DNA of 64,000 nucleotides from Pirellula staleyi DSM 6068 (GCA_945875845.1 CAMCMB010000011.1:60885-124884), one strand, 5' to 3'; positions 9,454 through 20,227 are shown, counted from the stretch's first letter. Translations and numbers: made by a program. Notes: a model not told the origin generated them from the letters alone.

Positions 9454-10530
9454 ATGCGATTGCGAAAAAACTGCGGATTTACCCTCGTCGAACTGCTCGT
9501 AGTTATCAGTATCATCGGCCTCTTGGTCGGACTTCTTTTGCCGGCGGTTCAAGCGGCTCGTGAGGCGGCTCGTCGCATGCAGTGCAGCAACAATCTCAAG
9601 CAACTTGGACTTGCACTGCACAACTATGAATCATCAAATCGTTGCTTCCCTGGAGGCTATTATGAGTCGACTCGACCGAACGACTATCAGCCAATGGCGG
9701 TAGGGCTCTTGCCATATCTGGAACAACAATTCTTGTCCAACGGATACGATTCGAGAATTGCTCCATTCGAAGAACGAGGCCCGATTGGAATTGAGAATGT
9801 CTCTGTGATCAACACAGGAATCAGTGGTTTCGTTTGTCCTTCCGTGCCTGGTTCGCATGATGAGCGGAGGTACAGAAACATTATCAAGAAGATTCTCCCG
9901 CCTGGTTCGACTTCAACTTCCCTATCAAGCAACTTACTCTTTCACCCGCCGGACCCGGTTGTTGTGTTTTTGACGCTCAATGCAGCCCCATCCGACTACA
10001 TTGTCACAACAGGTGTTGGTCTCAATTACGCGTCACTAGCCTTTGGTACAGCTGCATCAGATAGCATGGACCTTATGGGTGTGCTGAGACCCTCGAAAGC
10101 AACTGGCCGCATGCGCAACACGACCGCTGGGGTAACTGATGGGCTAAGCAATACTTTTTTGTTGGGCGAGCGAACCGGCGGTAAAAAGATTTACGTTGGA
10201 CGTCGAGAAATACAACCAGTCATTCCTGGCAGTCCGGAACCCGTCTATCCATTGCGAATGTCCAATGGAGGCGGCTGGGGAAATTTTCTCAATGGCGACC
10301 ATATCCTTGAGGGCGGACAACCAACCTCGGTTGCCTATCCGCCTGTGGCAGGCCCACAAGGGATCAACTGCAATAATCTCCGCAACTCAAGCTTCCATTC
10401 GTTCCATCCAGGAGGATGTCATTTCCTGTACGGTGATGGAGCCGTACGATTTCTGGCAGAGAGCACCGAACCGCAGGTACTTGCGGCTCAAATTAGCTCG
10501 CGAAATGCCGAGGTTTTTTCGCGGGAATAG
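9454..10530 (+). CDS. DUF1559 pseudopilin-type protein (H-X9-DG C-terminal motif)
   Basis: 358 aa. The N terminus is a type IV pilin/type II pseudopilin methylation segment: a short basic leader, then GFTLVELLVVISIIGLLVGLLLPAVQAAREAARRMQC, with cleavage expected after the Gly of CGF. The NNLKQLGLALHNYESSNRCFPGGY stretch and the C-terminal FHPGGCHFLYGDGAVRF, in which His is followed by nine residues and then DG, are diagnostic of the DUF1559 family (H-X9-DG). The family is very abundant in planctomycetes and is thought to be exported or assembled by a type II-like system; the exact role is unknown. The gene is monocistronic, with AAGGAC ahead of the ATG. It is the main taxonomic marker in the window. 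Confidence 0.95.
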   Translation: MRLRKNCGFTLVELLVVISIIGLLVGLLLPAVQAAREAARRMQCSNNLKQLGLALHNYESSNRCFPGGYYESTRPNDYQPMAVGLLPYLEQQFLSNGYDSRIAPFEERGPIGIENVSVINTGISGFVCPSVPGSHDERRYRNIIKKILPPGSTSTSLSSNLLFHPPDPVVVFLTLNAAPSDYIVTTGVGLNYASLAFGTAASDSMDLMGVLRPSKATGRMRNTTAGVTDGLSNTFLLGERTGGKKIYVGRREIQPVIPGSPEPVYPLRMSNGGGWGNFLNGDHILEGGQPTSVAYPPVAGPQGINCNNLRNSSFHSFHPGGCHFLYGDGAVRFLAESTEPQVLAAQISSRNAEVFSRE

Positions 10531-10575
10531 CAGGTTAAATTCGCAAGGTAATTAAGTGTACGTTTCTAATGCGCC

Positions 10576-11166
10576 TTAAGTAGCGGTCTGATGGTTAATC
10601 GAAGTTTTGTAACACGATTCCAAGGCTGAATAGCTATAGGCGCAATAGCAAATCAATCCAACCAATATAAACTCAAGAACCTCGATTATGTGAGTATGGA
10701 AGAGACCATCATTTGCGAATGGATGCGCTGACAAGAAGGCACCGATTGGCATGTCGGAGAATCGCAAAGCTTGAAAGGCAATTATCGAGAAAAGGGCGAT
10801 ACCAGCAATCCTCATTCTTGTGGTCCAACTGCGCCGCCATACGAAGAAAAATAGTGTCGCAGCGATAGCACAAATAACCACGAACCCCAGTAGTTCTGTA
10901 GTTCTACCGATCTGCAAATCCCTCAATCTCTCAATAACTAGCGTGTGCAAGTCGAGCTGTTTGTTAATGGCAAGCGACAATAGAACCAACGACAACACAC
11001 CCCAACTAGTATGTCTTTTCCCACGGCCGGTAGCTTTGACGCTAATCCGTTGCGATTGCCAGCACAACAAAGCTGCTATCACATACAGACCGAAAACGAC
11101 CCAAGCGACAACTGTTGGGTCGTTTATCCCAAGCTTCCATTCCGATTGTGTGATAGAGGATTGCAT
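10576..11166 (-). CDS. Unidentified multi-pass membrane protein
   Basis: 196 aa with four or five hydrophobic helices: AWVVFGLYVIAALLCW, WGVLSLVLLSLAI, LLGFVVICAIAATLFFFVW, IAGIALFSIIAFQAL and IEVLEFILVGLICYCAY. A polar loop FSDMPIGAFLSAHPFANDGLFHTH lies before the last helix. I do not recognise the family. It converges with the DUF1559 gene and its 5' end is about 240 bases from the left end of the IS66 element. A TAAGAG sequence lies 8-10 bases before the ATG. Codon use and the consistent helix pattern argue for a real gene. Confidence 0.65.
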   Translation of the reverse strand: MQSSITQSEWKLGINDPTVVAWVVFGLYVIAALLCWQSQRISVKATGRGKRHTSWGVLSLVLLSLAINKQLDLHTLVIERLRDLQIGRTTELLGFVVICAIAATLFFFVWRRSWTTRMRIAGIALFSIIAFQALRFSDMPIGAFLSAHPFANDGLFHTHIIEVLEFILVGLICYCAYSYSALESCYKTSINHQTAT

Positions 11167-11401
11167 ATTCGTTACTCTTAGAGCTTTTCGCTCTGATCGT
11201 AATCAGAGAATTAAGTCCAACAATATCTGAAGGCCTACCCAAGACCGAATCAATCAAAAGAATGGATCACTTCGTATGCATTGGCTATTATTTCGACTTG
11301 CCGCATATCGCTTACCGGCCTGCTGACAGTCGATTTTCTATCACAGCCTCAATATTTGATCGTCTTTTACGGATGTATGGATTGAGCAAAACATTCGGGA
11401 A

Positions 11402-11409
11402 AACTATGC
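11402..11409. repeat. Left 8-bp target-site duplication of the IS66-type element
   Basis: AACTATGC directly before the left inverted repeat. The same eight bases follow the right inverted repeat at 12881-12888. An 8-bp duplication is the hallmark length for IS66-family insertion. Confidence 0.85.
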
Positions 11410-12880
11410 GTACTTGTTTACCGTGCCATGATTGGGAGTGGCAGGGCGAGCGGGCTCGTCGCGGTCAGTTGACGTCGGATGAAGTCGAAGGGATCGGCCA
11501 GTCGTTGCTTGCATGTTTGCATCACGCTCATGATTCGTGACTGAGCCAACGCTCCGACTTCGGTGCGGTTGCCGCCCCACACTTTGCGATTCACCACCGC
11601 CGGACGGATCGCTTGCTCGCCTCGCCAGTTCGTTGCATCTGCGCCGGGATAACGCAGGAACGTGAACAGATCATCGAGATGTTTCTCCAAGAACTTGGCG
11701 AAGCGTTCATTGCCAGCGTGCGTCTTCGGGTGACGTACCAACTCCCACATCTGCATCGTCAATCGCCCCGCCATCACTTTCATCCCATGAGCAGTCATCT
11801 CGCGTCGTCGAAATCGGTTGCGATAATCAAAGCCCTTCAGCAGCATGTCTTTGACTCCGCGCGGAAACGCCAATGCGCCACCGATCCCACTTTCGATCAG
11901 CGAATCACATCGTCGAAGCAGGTGCGCGAAGCACTGTTGGTGGGTCGCCGAGGTGAACTTGTCGTACACCGCCCAGCCGTCATGTCCGAAGATTCCCGAC
12001 CAGTCGATGCCCAGCAGTCTTTCTGCCGGTCCGATGCTTCTGGTCGTATCCACTTCGTAACACGTCGCGGTCAGTCCGACGAATGCATGAAGCCAAGCCC
12101 CGCGTCCATCGACTCGCCAACCCGTTTCATCTCCGACCACCTGAGGCGAACCTCGAACGGCCTTGCGAACCTGAGCGTCGGCGTTTTTCAATCGATCGGC
12201 GGTCCGAAGCATGCTTCGGCAACTGGTGCTGCGACTAACGTGAATCTCAAAGAGCATTTCCAGCAAACGTTTGACCTTGCCGTGACTGAGGCCAAGTTCT
12301 TTGTTCAGCAGTGCCATCGCGGCGTGAACGTTCGGTCCCAGTTGAACCCCAGCAGCCCCGACGGCGTCGGAGGTTTGCAGTTCGTGCCGACCCTGGACAT
12401 GAGATCCGCAGCCACAGCAAGTTCCCGCGTCGATGTTGAATTGACGATTGATGACCACGCGAGGGATATCAGTTTGGAATTGGATGAGCGTTTCAGTCTT
12501 GGTCAGTTGATCGTGTCCGCAGCCAGGGCAGCACGCCGGCAGGGGAACATCATAGGTTTCGTCGATCTGCTCGGGCACCGCTCGGCGATGGTGCTTGCCA
12601 TGATCCTCGCCGCTCTTGCGACCAGGCTTTTTCGGATCGGTTTTGCGTTTTTTTCGGAAAGGTGCTGCTTGCCGTTTGCCTTCGCGTTCAACTTTCTCAA
12701 GACGGGCTGTGAGCAATTCTATTTGCTTGACCAACATGTCGATGATCGCCTGCTGCTGTTCAAGCAGCGGCTTGCAATCGGGACAATCGGTCGTGATCTT
12801 GAGCACATCCATGACCCGCAAATTGTGGTCGAATCACCGCAAATTCACCAAGACCAGTTTTTCCCTCGGTAAACAAGTAC
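11410..12880 (-). mobile_element. IS66-family insertion sequence, complete (1471 bp)
   Basis: The element is delimited by 14-bp terminal inverted repeats, GTACTTGTTTACCG at the left end and its exact complement at the right end, flanked by identical 8-bp direct repeats. The only gene inside is the transposase; the accessory tnpA and tnpB genes of classical IS66 elements are absent, as in the short IS66 subgroup. The intact frame, perfect ends and intact duplication point to a recent insertion that could still be mobile. It landed in the gap between the membrane-protein gene and metal-efflux system B, close to the 3' end of that operon. Confidence 0.88.
11418..12821 (-). CDS. IS66-family transposase (TnpC type)
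   Basis: 467 aa DDE transposase. An N-terminal coiled-coil/leucine-rich segment (LLEQQQAIIDMLVKQIELLTARLEKVE) is followed by a basic linker, a zinc-finger-like CCPGCGH / CCGCG pair (zf-IS66) and the catalytic domain. Catalytic acids are seen in VVGDETGWRVDG (about D229), FGHDGWAVYDKF (about D278) and NWRGEQAIRPAVVNRKVWGGNRT (about E401), the last being the conserved IS66 signature. The length is within the usual range, and the frame is intact and ends inside the left terminal repeat. The protein cuts and joins the element's own ends. Confidence 0.95.
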   Translation of the reverse strand: MRVMDVLKITTDCPDCKPLLEQQQAIIDMLVKQIELLTARLEKVEREGKRQAAPFRKKRKTDPKKPGRKSGEDHGKHHRRAVPEQIDETYDVPLPACCPGCGHDQLTKTETLIQFQTDIPRVVINRQFNIDAGTCCGCGSHVQGRHELQTSDAVGAAGVQLGPNVHAAMALLNKELGLSHGKVKRLLEMLFEIHVSRSTSCRSMLRTADRLKNADAQVRKAVRGSPQVVGDETGWRVDGRGAWLHAFVGLTATCYEVDTTRSIGPAERLLGIDWSGIFGHDGWAVYDKFTSATHQQCFAHLLRRCDSLIESGIGGALAFPRGVKDMLLKGFDYRNRFRRREMTAHGMKVMAGRLTMQMWELVRHPKTHAGNERFAKFLEKHLDDLFTFLRYPGADATNWRGEQAIRPAVVNRKVWGGNRTEVGALAQSRIMSVMQTCKQRLADPFDFIRRQLTATSPLALPLPIMAR

Positions 12881-12888
12881 AACTATGC
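12881..12888. repeat. Right 8-bp target-site duplication of the IS66-type element
   Basis: AACTATGC immediately after the right inverted repeat, identical to the left copy. Confidence 0.85.
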
Positions 12889-12969
12889 GAAGGAGTGCTT
12901 GCTATCTGAATAGCTTCGAGACGATTTTCATGGAGTGTGTTCTCGAATTGACCTTACTGGTGAAGCAAC

Positions 12970-15900
12970 TCAACTGTTGGCAGATCGAACCGGCGTTTGA
13001 AAGATCGCATGGGCAAAGCGGAAACTACAGACAATTGGCAGAATGACGAGATTCACAACCGTTGCGGTGATCAGTCCAAATAGGATTACGAGCCCCAACG
13101 GGTACTCGATTTCCTGTCCGGGTATCTCACCGGTCAGTATCAGTGGAACGAGCGCAAGACCGGTGGTTAATGCCGTCATCATGATCGGTGCGAGACGCTC
13201 CTCGGCTCCACGCATCACCAATTCCATTTGGCTGGTAACGCCCTCCTTGGTGGCAAGGTGCCGATAGTGGCTGATGAGCATAATGGAATTACGCGCTGCA
13301 ATGCCGAGCACGGTCACAAAACCTACGAGCGAACCAAGCGACAAAATACCTCCGGAAGCGTGGACGCCGAGCACTCCACCCAGCAACGCCAATGGCAAGG
13401 TGCATAGAATCATGCCGACTAGTTTCCACGACTGAAAGTCAATGTATAAGATCACCGCAATCGCGCAGATAGATGCAATAGAAAGCAGCAAAAGTCGATT
13501 GCGAGACGCTTTGGCTTCTGCGTACTCACCTAGAAACTCAGGATGGTAGCCGGGTTTGAAGTTTACATTGGCAAGAACGGCCCGTTCAATCTCTGTGGCG
13601 ACGGAACCGAGATCTCGACCATCGACGTTGCACGTAATATCGATTCGTCGCGAAGCAGCTTCACGTTTGATTTCATTGGGCGCTGGAACAATCGCCAACT
13701 CTGCGACATCACCTAGAGGTACTTGTCCTCCAGTCGGAGTATCAATCATCAACTCGTTAAGTGTCCGCAGATCACTGTGCAATTCTGTTTTCCCACGCAC
13801 GATCACACCGAAGATGTTCTGATCCTTGTAGATCTCGCCGACTTGCATTCCATTGACCAAAGTCGTGACACTGCGCATTAGAGCGCCGGGAGTGAGATTG
13901 AACTGCGAGGCCGCTTCGGGACGCATGTGCACAGAAATCTGCGGCACTAACACTTGCGGTTCGACCTTAAGCGTCGTGACACCAGCGATCGGTTTGATTT
14001 GAGTTGCAACCAAATTGGCTGTTGACCTTAGTTCATCCATTTCAGGGCCAAAGACTCGCACGACGATGGATGCACTGGTGCCTGTAAGAACCTCTTTGAT
14101 GCGTTCCGTCAAGTAAGTCAGCAAGTCCCGATACAAGCCCGGATAGCCATCCACTATCTCTTGGACTTTGGCCACCGTTTTGTCATAGTCCTTCTTGTCG
14201 TCAATGCTAATCCATAGCTCAGTAAAATTTGGACCGACCACTTCGTCAGCGACGGTTGCTCGACCAATGTGTGAGCCGAAGTTCAAAACGCCGTCAACCG
14301 CCATCATTTCTTCACTTGCCCGTAAAGTGATGCGATCCATCGCATCGATACCAATACCAGGCTTCTCAACCCAATGCATCAAGAAGTCTGTTTCACGGAA
14401 TTTGGGCATGAGCTGTTCGCCCAATCGAGTAATCGTACCTGCGATTAGAATGAAGATAACTGAGGTCACAATCAATGTTCCCCAGCGAAAGCGAACGGCT
14501 TTACTAAGTACTAACCGATACACTCGCTTGAAGAACAGAACTAGCGGTCCATCAACGTGACGTTTGGTTGCAGACTTTGGCAATAGGAATAGTGACATGG
14601 CCGGCGTAACCGTCAATGCAACCGCGAGAGAGGCGAGGATTGCCAGAATGTACGCCGCTGCCAGCGGCTTGAAGAATGCTCCTGCGAGTCCCGTCAAGAA
14701 GAACACTGGCATGAATGCCAAAACTACGATAATCGTAGCGTAAACCACTGCGCTCCGAACTTCCATCGAAGCATCAAACACCACGCCGAATGCTGAACGC
14801 GGATGTTCGGCGATCGCGTTTAATCGCAATCGTCTCATGATGTTCTCTACGTCGATGATCGCGTCATCAACCACCTCGCCCAAGGCAATCACAAGACCAG
14901 CCAATACCATGGTGTTGATTGTTCCGCCTCGATAGTACAACACCAGCATGGCCGCGATCAGCGACAGTGGAATTGCGGTTGCGCTAATCAATGCACAACG
15001 CCAATCGAATAAAAACAATACGAGAACAACGATCACCAAAATGCATCCAACCAACATCGAGTGGCTGAGATTAGCAAGCGAGCGTTCAATAAACGTCGCT
15101 GGACGAAAAATGGTCGTGTCATACTGTACTCCATCCATTGCCGGTTTTAGATCCAGCATGGCTTTCTCGACCGAACGCGTCACGTCGAGCGTATTTGCCC
15201 ATGGTTGCTTTTCAACTATCAAAAGCAGTCCTGGTCGATTGTTGATGATCGCATCACCAATCGGCGGTGCGAAATCGAATCGTACTTCTGCAACGTCCCG
15301 AATTCGGAGCGGCGAACCATTGGCAGCCAATGCACTGCCGGCAATTCGATTGGTTACGGATCTTGATGTTCCTGTCCGAATCGGAATTTCGCCAAGCTGA
15401 TCTGGGTTGTACACTGCAGGCACGTGACGCAACGCCAGACGTTGATTCGGTGTATCGACAAAACCTCCTGAACCGACGGCGGTCGCATCGCGAACGGTTT
15501 GGAGCAAGGCATCGAGCGAGATACCATGGTTATTGAGCCGCACGGGATCGACAACTACTTGCAATTGCGGATCTTTCTCGCCCCACACCGCCACGTTGGC
15601 GACACCGGCAATACCCATCAATCTTGGCCGAATGGTCCACTTGGTAAGCGTGGTCATTTCCATTTGGCTTTTAGTATCAGACCAAAGTCCAATTTTCAAA
15701 CAACGACTGAGCGACGATAGTGGTGGCAAGATTACGGGAGGTCGAGCAACCAAAGGTAGAGAAGCTTGGGCAAGCGCGAGACGCTCCTGAACTAGTTGTC
15801 TCGCTACCAACAAATCCGTGCCCGGCTCAAAGATCATGCGCACGCTAGAAAGGCCCAAAACGGACTTCGAGCGGACGATTTGCACAAAAGGGATGCCATT

Positions 15901-16116
15901 GACGGCATTTTCGATTGGCACCGTGATCAGACTTTCGACATCCTCTGTGGAGATGCCCGGGGCTTCGGTTTGTATTTCTACCAGGGGCGGAGCAAATTCC
16001 GGGAAGACATCTAGCGGCACCGAGTCACTATTGCGAATGCCAACGACTACCAGCACAATCGCCAAAATGATGACAAGCAGTCTAAGTTCGAGGGAAGTTC
16101 TAATGAGCCAGCTCAT
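12970..16116 (-). CDS. Heavy-metal efflux RND pump (CzcA/CusA family), system B
   Basis: 1048 aa inner-membrane proton/metal antiporter, the usual length for HME-RND. It shows [24 protein letters not shown] at the N terminus, [24 protein letters not shown] in helix 4 with the proton-relay acids, and the C-terminal [16 protein letters not shown] / [14 protein letters not shown] helices. It is more divergent from pumps A and C than these are from each other. Its ATG overlaps the adaptor stop by four bases, so the two are translationally coupled. The IS66 element lies about 90 bases downstream and does not interrupt it. Confidence 0.95.
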   Translation of the reverse strand: MSWLIRTSLELRLLVIILAIVLVVVGIRNSDSVPLDVFPEFAPPLVEIQTEAPGISTEDVESLITVPIENAVNGIPFVQIVRSKSVLGLSSVRMIFEPGTDLLVARQLVQERLALAQASLPLVARPPVILPPLSSLSRCLKIGLWSDTKSQMEMTTLTKWTIRPRLMGIAGVANVAVWGEKDPQLQVVVDPVRLNNHGISLDALLQTVRDATAVGSGGFVDTPNQRLALRHVPAVYNPDQLGEIPIRTGTSRSVTNRIAGSALAANGSPLRIRDVAEVRFDFAPPIGDAIINNRPGLLLIVEKQPWANTLDVTRSVEKAMLDLKPAMDGVQYDTTIFRPATFIERSLANLSHSMLVGCILVIVVLVLFLFDWRCALISATAIPLSLIAAMLVLYYRGGTINTMVLAGLVIALGEVVDDAIIDVENIMRRLRLNAIAEHPRSAFGVVFDASMEVRSAVVYATIIVVLAFMPVFFLTGLAGAFFKPLAAAYILAILASLAVALTVTPAMSLFLLPKSATKRHVDGPLVLFFKRVYRLVLSKAVRFRWGTLIVTSVIFILIAGTITRLGEQLMPKFRETDFLMHWVEKPGIGIDAMDRITLRASEEMMAVDGVLNFGSHIGRATVADEVVGPNFTELWISIDDKKDYDKTVAKVQEIVDGYPGLYRDLLTYLTERIKEVLTGTSASIVVRVFGPEMDELRSTANLVATQIKPIAGVTTLKVEPQVLVPQISVHMRPEAASQFNLTPGALMRSVTTLVNGMQVGEIYKDQNIFGVIVRGKTELHSDLRTLNELMIDTPTGGQVPLGDVAELAIVPAPNEIKREAASRRIDITCNVDGRDLGSVATEIERAVLANVNFKPGYHPEFLGEYAEAKASRNRLLLLSIASICAIAVILYIDFQSWKLVGMILCTLPLALLGGVLGVHASGGILSLGSLVGFVTVLGIAARNSIMLISHYRHLATKEGVTSQMELVMRGAEERLAPIMMTALTTGLALVPLILTGEIPGQEIEYPLGLVILFGLITATVVNLVILPIVCSFRFAHAIFQTPVRSANS

Positions 16117-17438
16117 TTGCCAGCTCCGAACTCAGTCCCAAACAATTCGGCTGCGCCATCGGTCACGATCAATGTACCCACTGCTGGACCTTTGGAGATA
16201 ATTGCCGAATCTCCCTCGACCCACTCAAGTAACACGCGGCTACGTGTGAACTTGGTACCTGCGTCCGACTTGGATGTTTGAACATAGACCCAAGTTCCAC
16301 CATAGATGTCATAGAGAATTGCTGAGGAAGGGACGACAAATGCCTCGGTGACACTTGTCATGGGAATGTCGATGCCGATTCGTTGCCCAGGCATCAAATT
16401 CAATTCACGGTTGTCGACTTCGTAGTACAAGTCGGCCGAGGAACTGGACGCATCGGCAGTCGGTGGAGCTGCGATCGGCTTGCCAACTTGCGATGAGCCT
16501 CCAAGTGTTGAACCGTCGAGCGAAACGAGACGAACAGCTTGTTCGCGTTTAAGTTTTGGAAGGAGATCGACATAGACAGGCACCCGTATCCAAATCGTGC
16601 TTAGATCCACGACCTCGAAGAGTGGTGCCGCAGATGTCACCGACTGTCCAGGCGAAACCTGAACGTTACGAACAACGCCAGCTACAGGAGCGGTCAACGT
16701 CAGTGGCGACGCGGGATCGACTCGTCCGTTTGCGTTTGCTTTATCGAGCGACTTTAGCAGTGAACTCAACTCCACCTCTCGTTGCTTGGCTGCTTCGAGT
16801 ACGGAACGAGATACACCCAGTAATGCTTCAGCATCATCAAGCGCTCGGCGGCTGCCGGCCCGATCGGCGAGTAGCTTGGCCGCTCGATCACGCGCAATCT
16901 GCAGTCCAGCGATTTCAGACTCGCTACGTGCCACTTCACCTTGAGCGGTAACCAATGCCACCATCAGATTCGCCTTCGCGCCAGTCATTTGAAACTGTTC
17001 TGCAGGCGTAGGCACGTCGCGCTCCGGTGACAACATTGGCTGAAGAATCATCAGTGGTTGGGCTGCCACCACTTTGCTCCCTGGCTGTGGGAACACGTTA
17101 TTCACAGCACCAATGACACCGGGTACAGGAGCGGATGCAATGATCGATCTGCCCGAGGGAACGCTGGCTTCACCTGCCAAAGTTCGGTGGCGTGACACCT
17201 CTCGTTGCTCAAGGGGCACAACATGAATCGCGAGCCGTTTAACTGCTTCGCTAGTCAATGTTAGAGTAGCCAATTCGGTCTCATGAGGCACCATTTCGAC
17301 CTTGGCAGGAGCCTTTTTGGTAGAACTTTGTGCAGCCTTGTCCGAGCAACCATTGATGCACAGCAAGCTTCCTATGGCTGCGTTCAACAAGAACGTGGCA
17401 GGGCAGTATTTAGCAAATTGTCGTACTGAAGATTTCAT
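16113..17438 (-). CDS. RND periplasmic adaptor (HlyD/CzcB-like), system B
   Basis: 441 aa. An N-terminal signal ends in a probable lipoprotein Cys (INGCSDKAA). The middle part has the expected barrel-sandwich/lipoyl halves ([37 protein letters not shown] and [47 protein letters not shown]) around a coiled-coil hairpin rich in Ala, Arg and Glu. The C-terminal beta barrel contains [37 protein letters not shown]. It lacks the His-rich regions seen in the system C adaptor. It lies between TolC and pump, overlapping the pump start. Confidence 0.92.
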   Translation of the reverse strand: MKSSVRQFAKYCPATFLLNAAIGSLLCINGCSDKAAQSSTKKAPAKVEMVPHETELATLTLTSEAVKRLAIHVVPLEQREVSRHRTLAGEASVPSGRSIIASAPVPGVIGAVNNVFPQPGSKVVAAQPLMILQPMLSPERDVPTPAEQFQMTGAKANLMVALVTAQGEVARSESEIAGLQIARDRAAKLLADRAGSRRALDDAEALLGVSRSVLEAAKQREVELSSLLKSLDKANANGRVDPASPLTLTAPVAGVVRNVQVSPGQSVTSAAPLFEVVDLSTIWIRVPVYVDLLPKLKREQAVRLVSLDGSTLGGSSQVGKPIAAPPTADASSSSADLYYEVDNRELNLMPGQRIGIDIPMTSVTEAFVVPSSAILYDIYGGTWVYVQTSKSDAGTKFTRSRVLLEWVEGDSAIISKGPAVGTLIVTDGAAELFGTEFGAGK

Positions 17439-17515
17439 GGAGGTCTATTGTAGTCCGTAAATCGCCAGCGTTTTCGTCTCTCATCTGCTTCTCATAAACC
17501 AGGGTGGCTCAAGTC

Positions 17516-18901
17516 CTAGGAACCATCCGCCGGGGGACTTGTGGCGGCGAGAACATCAGCAGAAGCCAGCGGAGGTGCGATCAAACTGCGGCCGACGCTT
17601 CGCTCTAGCTCCGCAACTGCGCGGTTGCAGGATGCTTTTTGATTCAGGATCTGACCTTTCGCAATTAAATATTGGTTCGTAGTCTGTAACACGATCAAGT
17701 AATCAGAACCTCCGTCCTCAAATCCTTTCTTAGCGATTTGCAACGCCTCGACTAACGCAGGTTCGACGTCCTTTTTGAGAATTTCCAAGTTTCTATACGC
17801 TTGGTCCAGCTGCCGATACGCTGTCTTAACATCAGCTACAATCTGATCCGAGATGGCATCACGGTTGTGTAATGCTGCGTTGAGTTCCCAATCGGCGCGG
17901 AGTATGCCACCTTGGTTACGATTAAAAATTGGAACATCAAAACGGAGGCCTGATCCCGTGCGTGTGTATCCAGGGCCATCGCGGACATCTAGTACTCCGT
18001 CAAGTCTAAGCCACAACCAACGAGACAACTTGGTACGCTCGCGGGCTGCGGCGACCGCCCATTTAGCCGAGTGAAGATCGGGCCGACATGCTAAAGCTTC
18101 ACTAACGAGTTCATCTTCGCTTTGAACGGGTAGAAGCGGCATCGACAAGTCTCCAGGTACTAGAGCTTGACCGAGTTGAGGCAAACCGATCAACGTAGCT
18201 AACCGAGCTTCAGCGATATTGATCGATGCTTGCTGTACACCCAAGGCTGCATTCGCGTTGAGGACATCCACTTTGGCTGCGATGGTTTCCAGTTCGCTGA
18301 TATCGCCGTCTTTCAGTCGATCGTTGGTCAGCTTAGAGATCTGGCTCCGAATCTCTTGAGCTTCGGTTGCCAGTTCGGCTTGTTCTTTCGCCAAAGCCCA
18401 ATCCGCGTAAGCCAGTCGCACGTCGCGCGAGAGATTCAGACCGTTTTGAACCAATTGCTCTCCAACACGCCGATACTCCCGATTGGCTACTTTGACGCGA
18501 GCGGGTCTTAAGAAGTAGGATTCGATTGGGGCATAGAGCGTGTACTGTCCCTCCTTGGCACCGCTTGGGAAATAGGTCAGGAACTGTGGGTTTGCCAGCA
18601 ATGTTGCTTGCACGGCATCGCCCCCAGCAACTCCGAGTTGCGCCAAGGTCGCTTGAAATAATGAGTTATTCGACAAAGCCGTTAGAACCGCTTCATCTTC
18701 GCTAAGCCCGTCCTCCAAAAGGACCGTCGCAGGAATCCGCGTTTGGCAAGGGGCAACTGTTTCCATTGACATAGACGTTCGACAAGCCAATTGCCTTGAT
18801 ACGAGACTCGGATCGCAACAAGCGATGGGTGCCTTGCAACCAGCAATCCATAGCGGTACGAAAGCCAACGCTACTGCCAAGAATCGATTGTAGACATCCA
18901 T
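17516..18901 (-). CDS. TolC-family outer-membrane efflux protein, system B
   Basis: 461 aa. The signal peptide ends at a lipobox IAGC. The OEP alpha-hairpin pattern is visible (ALSNNSLFQATLAQLGVAGGDAVQATLLANPQF in repeat 1; GSGLRFDVPIFNRNQGGILRADWELNAALHNRDAI in repeat 2). The N-terminal mature part carries an unusual run of Cys residues (CKAPIACC, QLAC, APCQT). It is the first gene of operon B, 77 bases ahead of the adaptor. The 340-base gap upstream contains a direct-repeat operator candidate close to the divergent PepSY-like gene. Confidence 0.9.
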   Translation of the reverse strand: MDVYNRFLAVALAFVPLWIAGCKAPIACCDPSLVSRQLACRTSMSMETVAPCQTRIPATVLLEDGLSEDEAVLTALSNNSLFQATLAQLGVAGGDAVQATLLANPQFLTYFPSGAKEGQYTLYAPIESYFLRPARVKVANREYRRVGEQLVQNGLNLSRDVRLAYADWALAKEQAELATEAQEIRSQISKLTNDRLKDGDISELETIAAKVDVLNANAALGVQQASINIAEARLATLIGLPQLGQALVPGDLSMPLLPVQSEDELVSEALACRPDLHSAKWAVAAARERTKLSRWLWLRLDGVLDVRDGPGYTRTGSGLRFDVPIFNRNQGGILRADWELNAALHNRDAISDQIVADVKTAYRQLDQAYRNLEILKKDVEPALVEALQIAKKGFEDGGSDYLIVLQTTNQYLIAKGQILNQKASCNRAVAELERSVGRSLIAPPLASADVLAATSPPADGS

Positions 18902-19244
18902 GTCGTTCTCTCGAGATCAATGATTGCAAGACTTACAAGACGTATTTCGCTAATCATTGTTTCGACCGCTACAACGCGACAGTGCACTTCGTTCACCTTC
19001 GATAAGATGGACCTCGCAATTGTTACTGGACGTGAAATCCATTCGATCGTTGCAATCGGACTGACAGGTCGATTTATGAGAACTGAATGAGAGTCGACTA
19101 GGGAAGAACGCAACTCTAAGAGACTCGGGCTTCTCGAAAACTTTATCTTACGCCTCTCATCATCCTCTCATGCGGCTCTGCGTAGAATCTGCCGCAACTT
19201 GGCGACCTGTGTCATTCGCCGCAAAACAAAAGCACTATTTGGAG
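18902..19244. other. Divergent promoter region between operon B and PepSY-like gene
   Basis: About 340 non-coding bases between two divergently read genes. It contains the tandem CTCTCAT operator candidate near its right end and otherwise no clear feature. An in-frame ATG at 19170 exists for the PepSY-like gene but overlaps the operator repeat and would add a non-signal-like leader, so I treat this stretch as untranslated. Confidence 0.5.
19154..19171. promoter_or_regulatory. Candidate response-regulator box: CTCTCAT direct repeat, 11-bp period
   Basis: Two exact copies of CTCTCAT separated by four bases, so they repeat every 11 bp, as OmpR/PhoB-type regulators prefer. A matching TTCTCAT pair with the same 11-bp period (read on the other strand) lies in the promoter region of the response-regulator gene itself. 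Binding by that regulator is an inference. Confidence 0.45.
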
Positions 19245-20201
19245 ATGGGAAACGTGGGAACTCGAAATTCTTGGCTTAAGTGTATGAGCCTGATGGTATT
19301 GGCAATAGCCACCTTGACGGAGTCTAGTTGGGGACAAGCTGCAGATGCGACAAAAGAAGAAACCATCAAGCTTGCGGATCTACCCGAGAGAGTACTAGAG
19401 GCCGTCAATTTGGCAACGGATAGCAATGATATCCGTAAAGTTGAATTGAGCACTGAAGACGGAAGGAACGTCTATGAAATTGAAGCGAAAGTCGAAGGCG
19501 GAATCGTTGAATTGGTATTCAATGACAAAGGTAGGTTGATTGGGATTGAAATCATCGGCGACGAGCACGGGAAACAAGAGGAGTCCGAGAACGCCAAGTC
19601 CGGTGAATCAGCAAAAAGCAAGAAAGCTGACAAAGAAGACGAAGATGGCGAGGACGACGACGATGGTGAGGACGACGAAGACGACGATGGTGAGCACAGC
19701 TCCGAAGTCGTGAAGAAGTTGAGTATCGATGACGTCCCCGCTGCGGCACGGAAAGCAATCGAAGCTAGTTCCGGTGCTGCCAAATTGGTTGGCGTCGAGT
19801 CAATAACGGAAGCCGGCCAGACGGTTTACGAAGCAGCTTGGATGAAGGGGGACGCCAAAATTGAAGTAATCGTCACGGCCGCAGGCAGTGTGATCGCTGA
19901 AGAGACTTCGTTGTCGATGGAGCAATTACCTAAGGAGCTCCAAGCCTCGGCCAAAAAGTTCGCTGGAAAGGCTGAGTTGAAACTCGAGCGTAAGACAATT
20001 GTTCTGTATGAATTCGAAAAGGTCAGCCACGGCAAAGCCGTCGAATTGTACGTGGATGCGACTGGTCGCGAAATCACAGTTTCGGTTGGCAGGGACGCAG
20101 ATGACGACGAAAATGACGACGAAGACGATGATGATGACGACCAAGATGACAAAGAAACCAAGCATCACCTCGAAGATGGAAAGTCAAACAAAGGTAAGTA
20201 G
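19245..20201 (+). CDS. Secreted acidic protein with two PepSY-like domains
   Basis: 318 aa from the chosen ATG, which begins a normal signal peptide (hydrophobic MSLMVLAIATLTESSWGQA). Two homologous beta-alpha units follow (about residues 35-110 and 160-260), each with a LADLPERV / IDDVPAAARKAIE-type helix and a VYEIEAKVEGGIVELVFNDKGRLI / VYEAAWMKGDAKIEVIVTAAGSVI strand pair, the PepSY-like pattern. Between and after them are extreme Asp/Glu runs. The combination suggests a periplasmic metal- or cation-buffering protein. It lies between operon B and a two-component system; such PepSY-like proteins often belong to the regulon of the adjacent kinase pair. The function is inferred. Confidence 0.75.
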   Translation: MGNVGTRNSWLKCMSLMVLAIATLTESSWGQAADATKEETIKLADLPERVLEAVNLATDSNDIRKVELSTEDGRNVYEIEAKVEGGIVELVFNDKGRLIGIEIIGDEHGKQEESENAKSGESAKSKKADKEDEDGEDDDDGEDDEDDDGEHSSEVVKKLSIDDVPAAARKAIEASSGAAKLVGVESITEAGQTVYEAAWMKGDAKIEVIVTAAGSVIAEETSLSMEQLPKELQASAKKFAGKAELKLERKTIVLYEFEKVSHGKAVELYVDATGREITVSVGRDADDDENDDEDDDDDDQDDKETKHHLEDGKSNKGK

Positions 20202-20227
20202 CCGGACTTAGTAAACGTAAACCGTCT

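Noticed and set aside
11613..12872. A 419-codon plus-strand frame inside the IS element
   Set aside because: It is antisense to the transposase, whose domains and catalytic residues are clear; the plus-strand product has no family resemblance.
11262..13046. A gene interrupted by the IS66-type element
   Set aside because: Joining the flanks does restore a 101-codon frame, but it has no recognisable family and its 3' end overlaps the pump gene on the other strand; chance is more likely.
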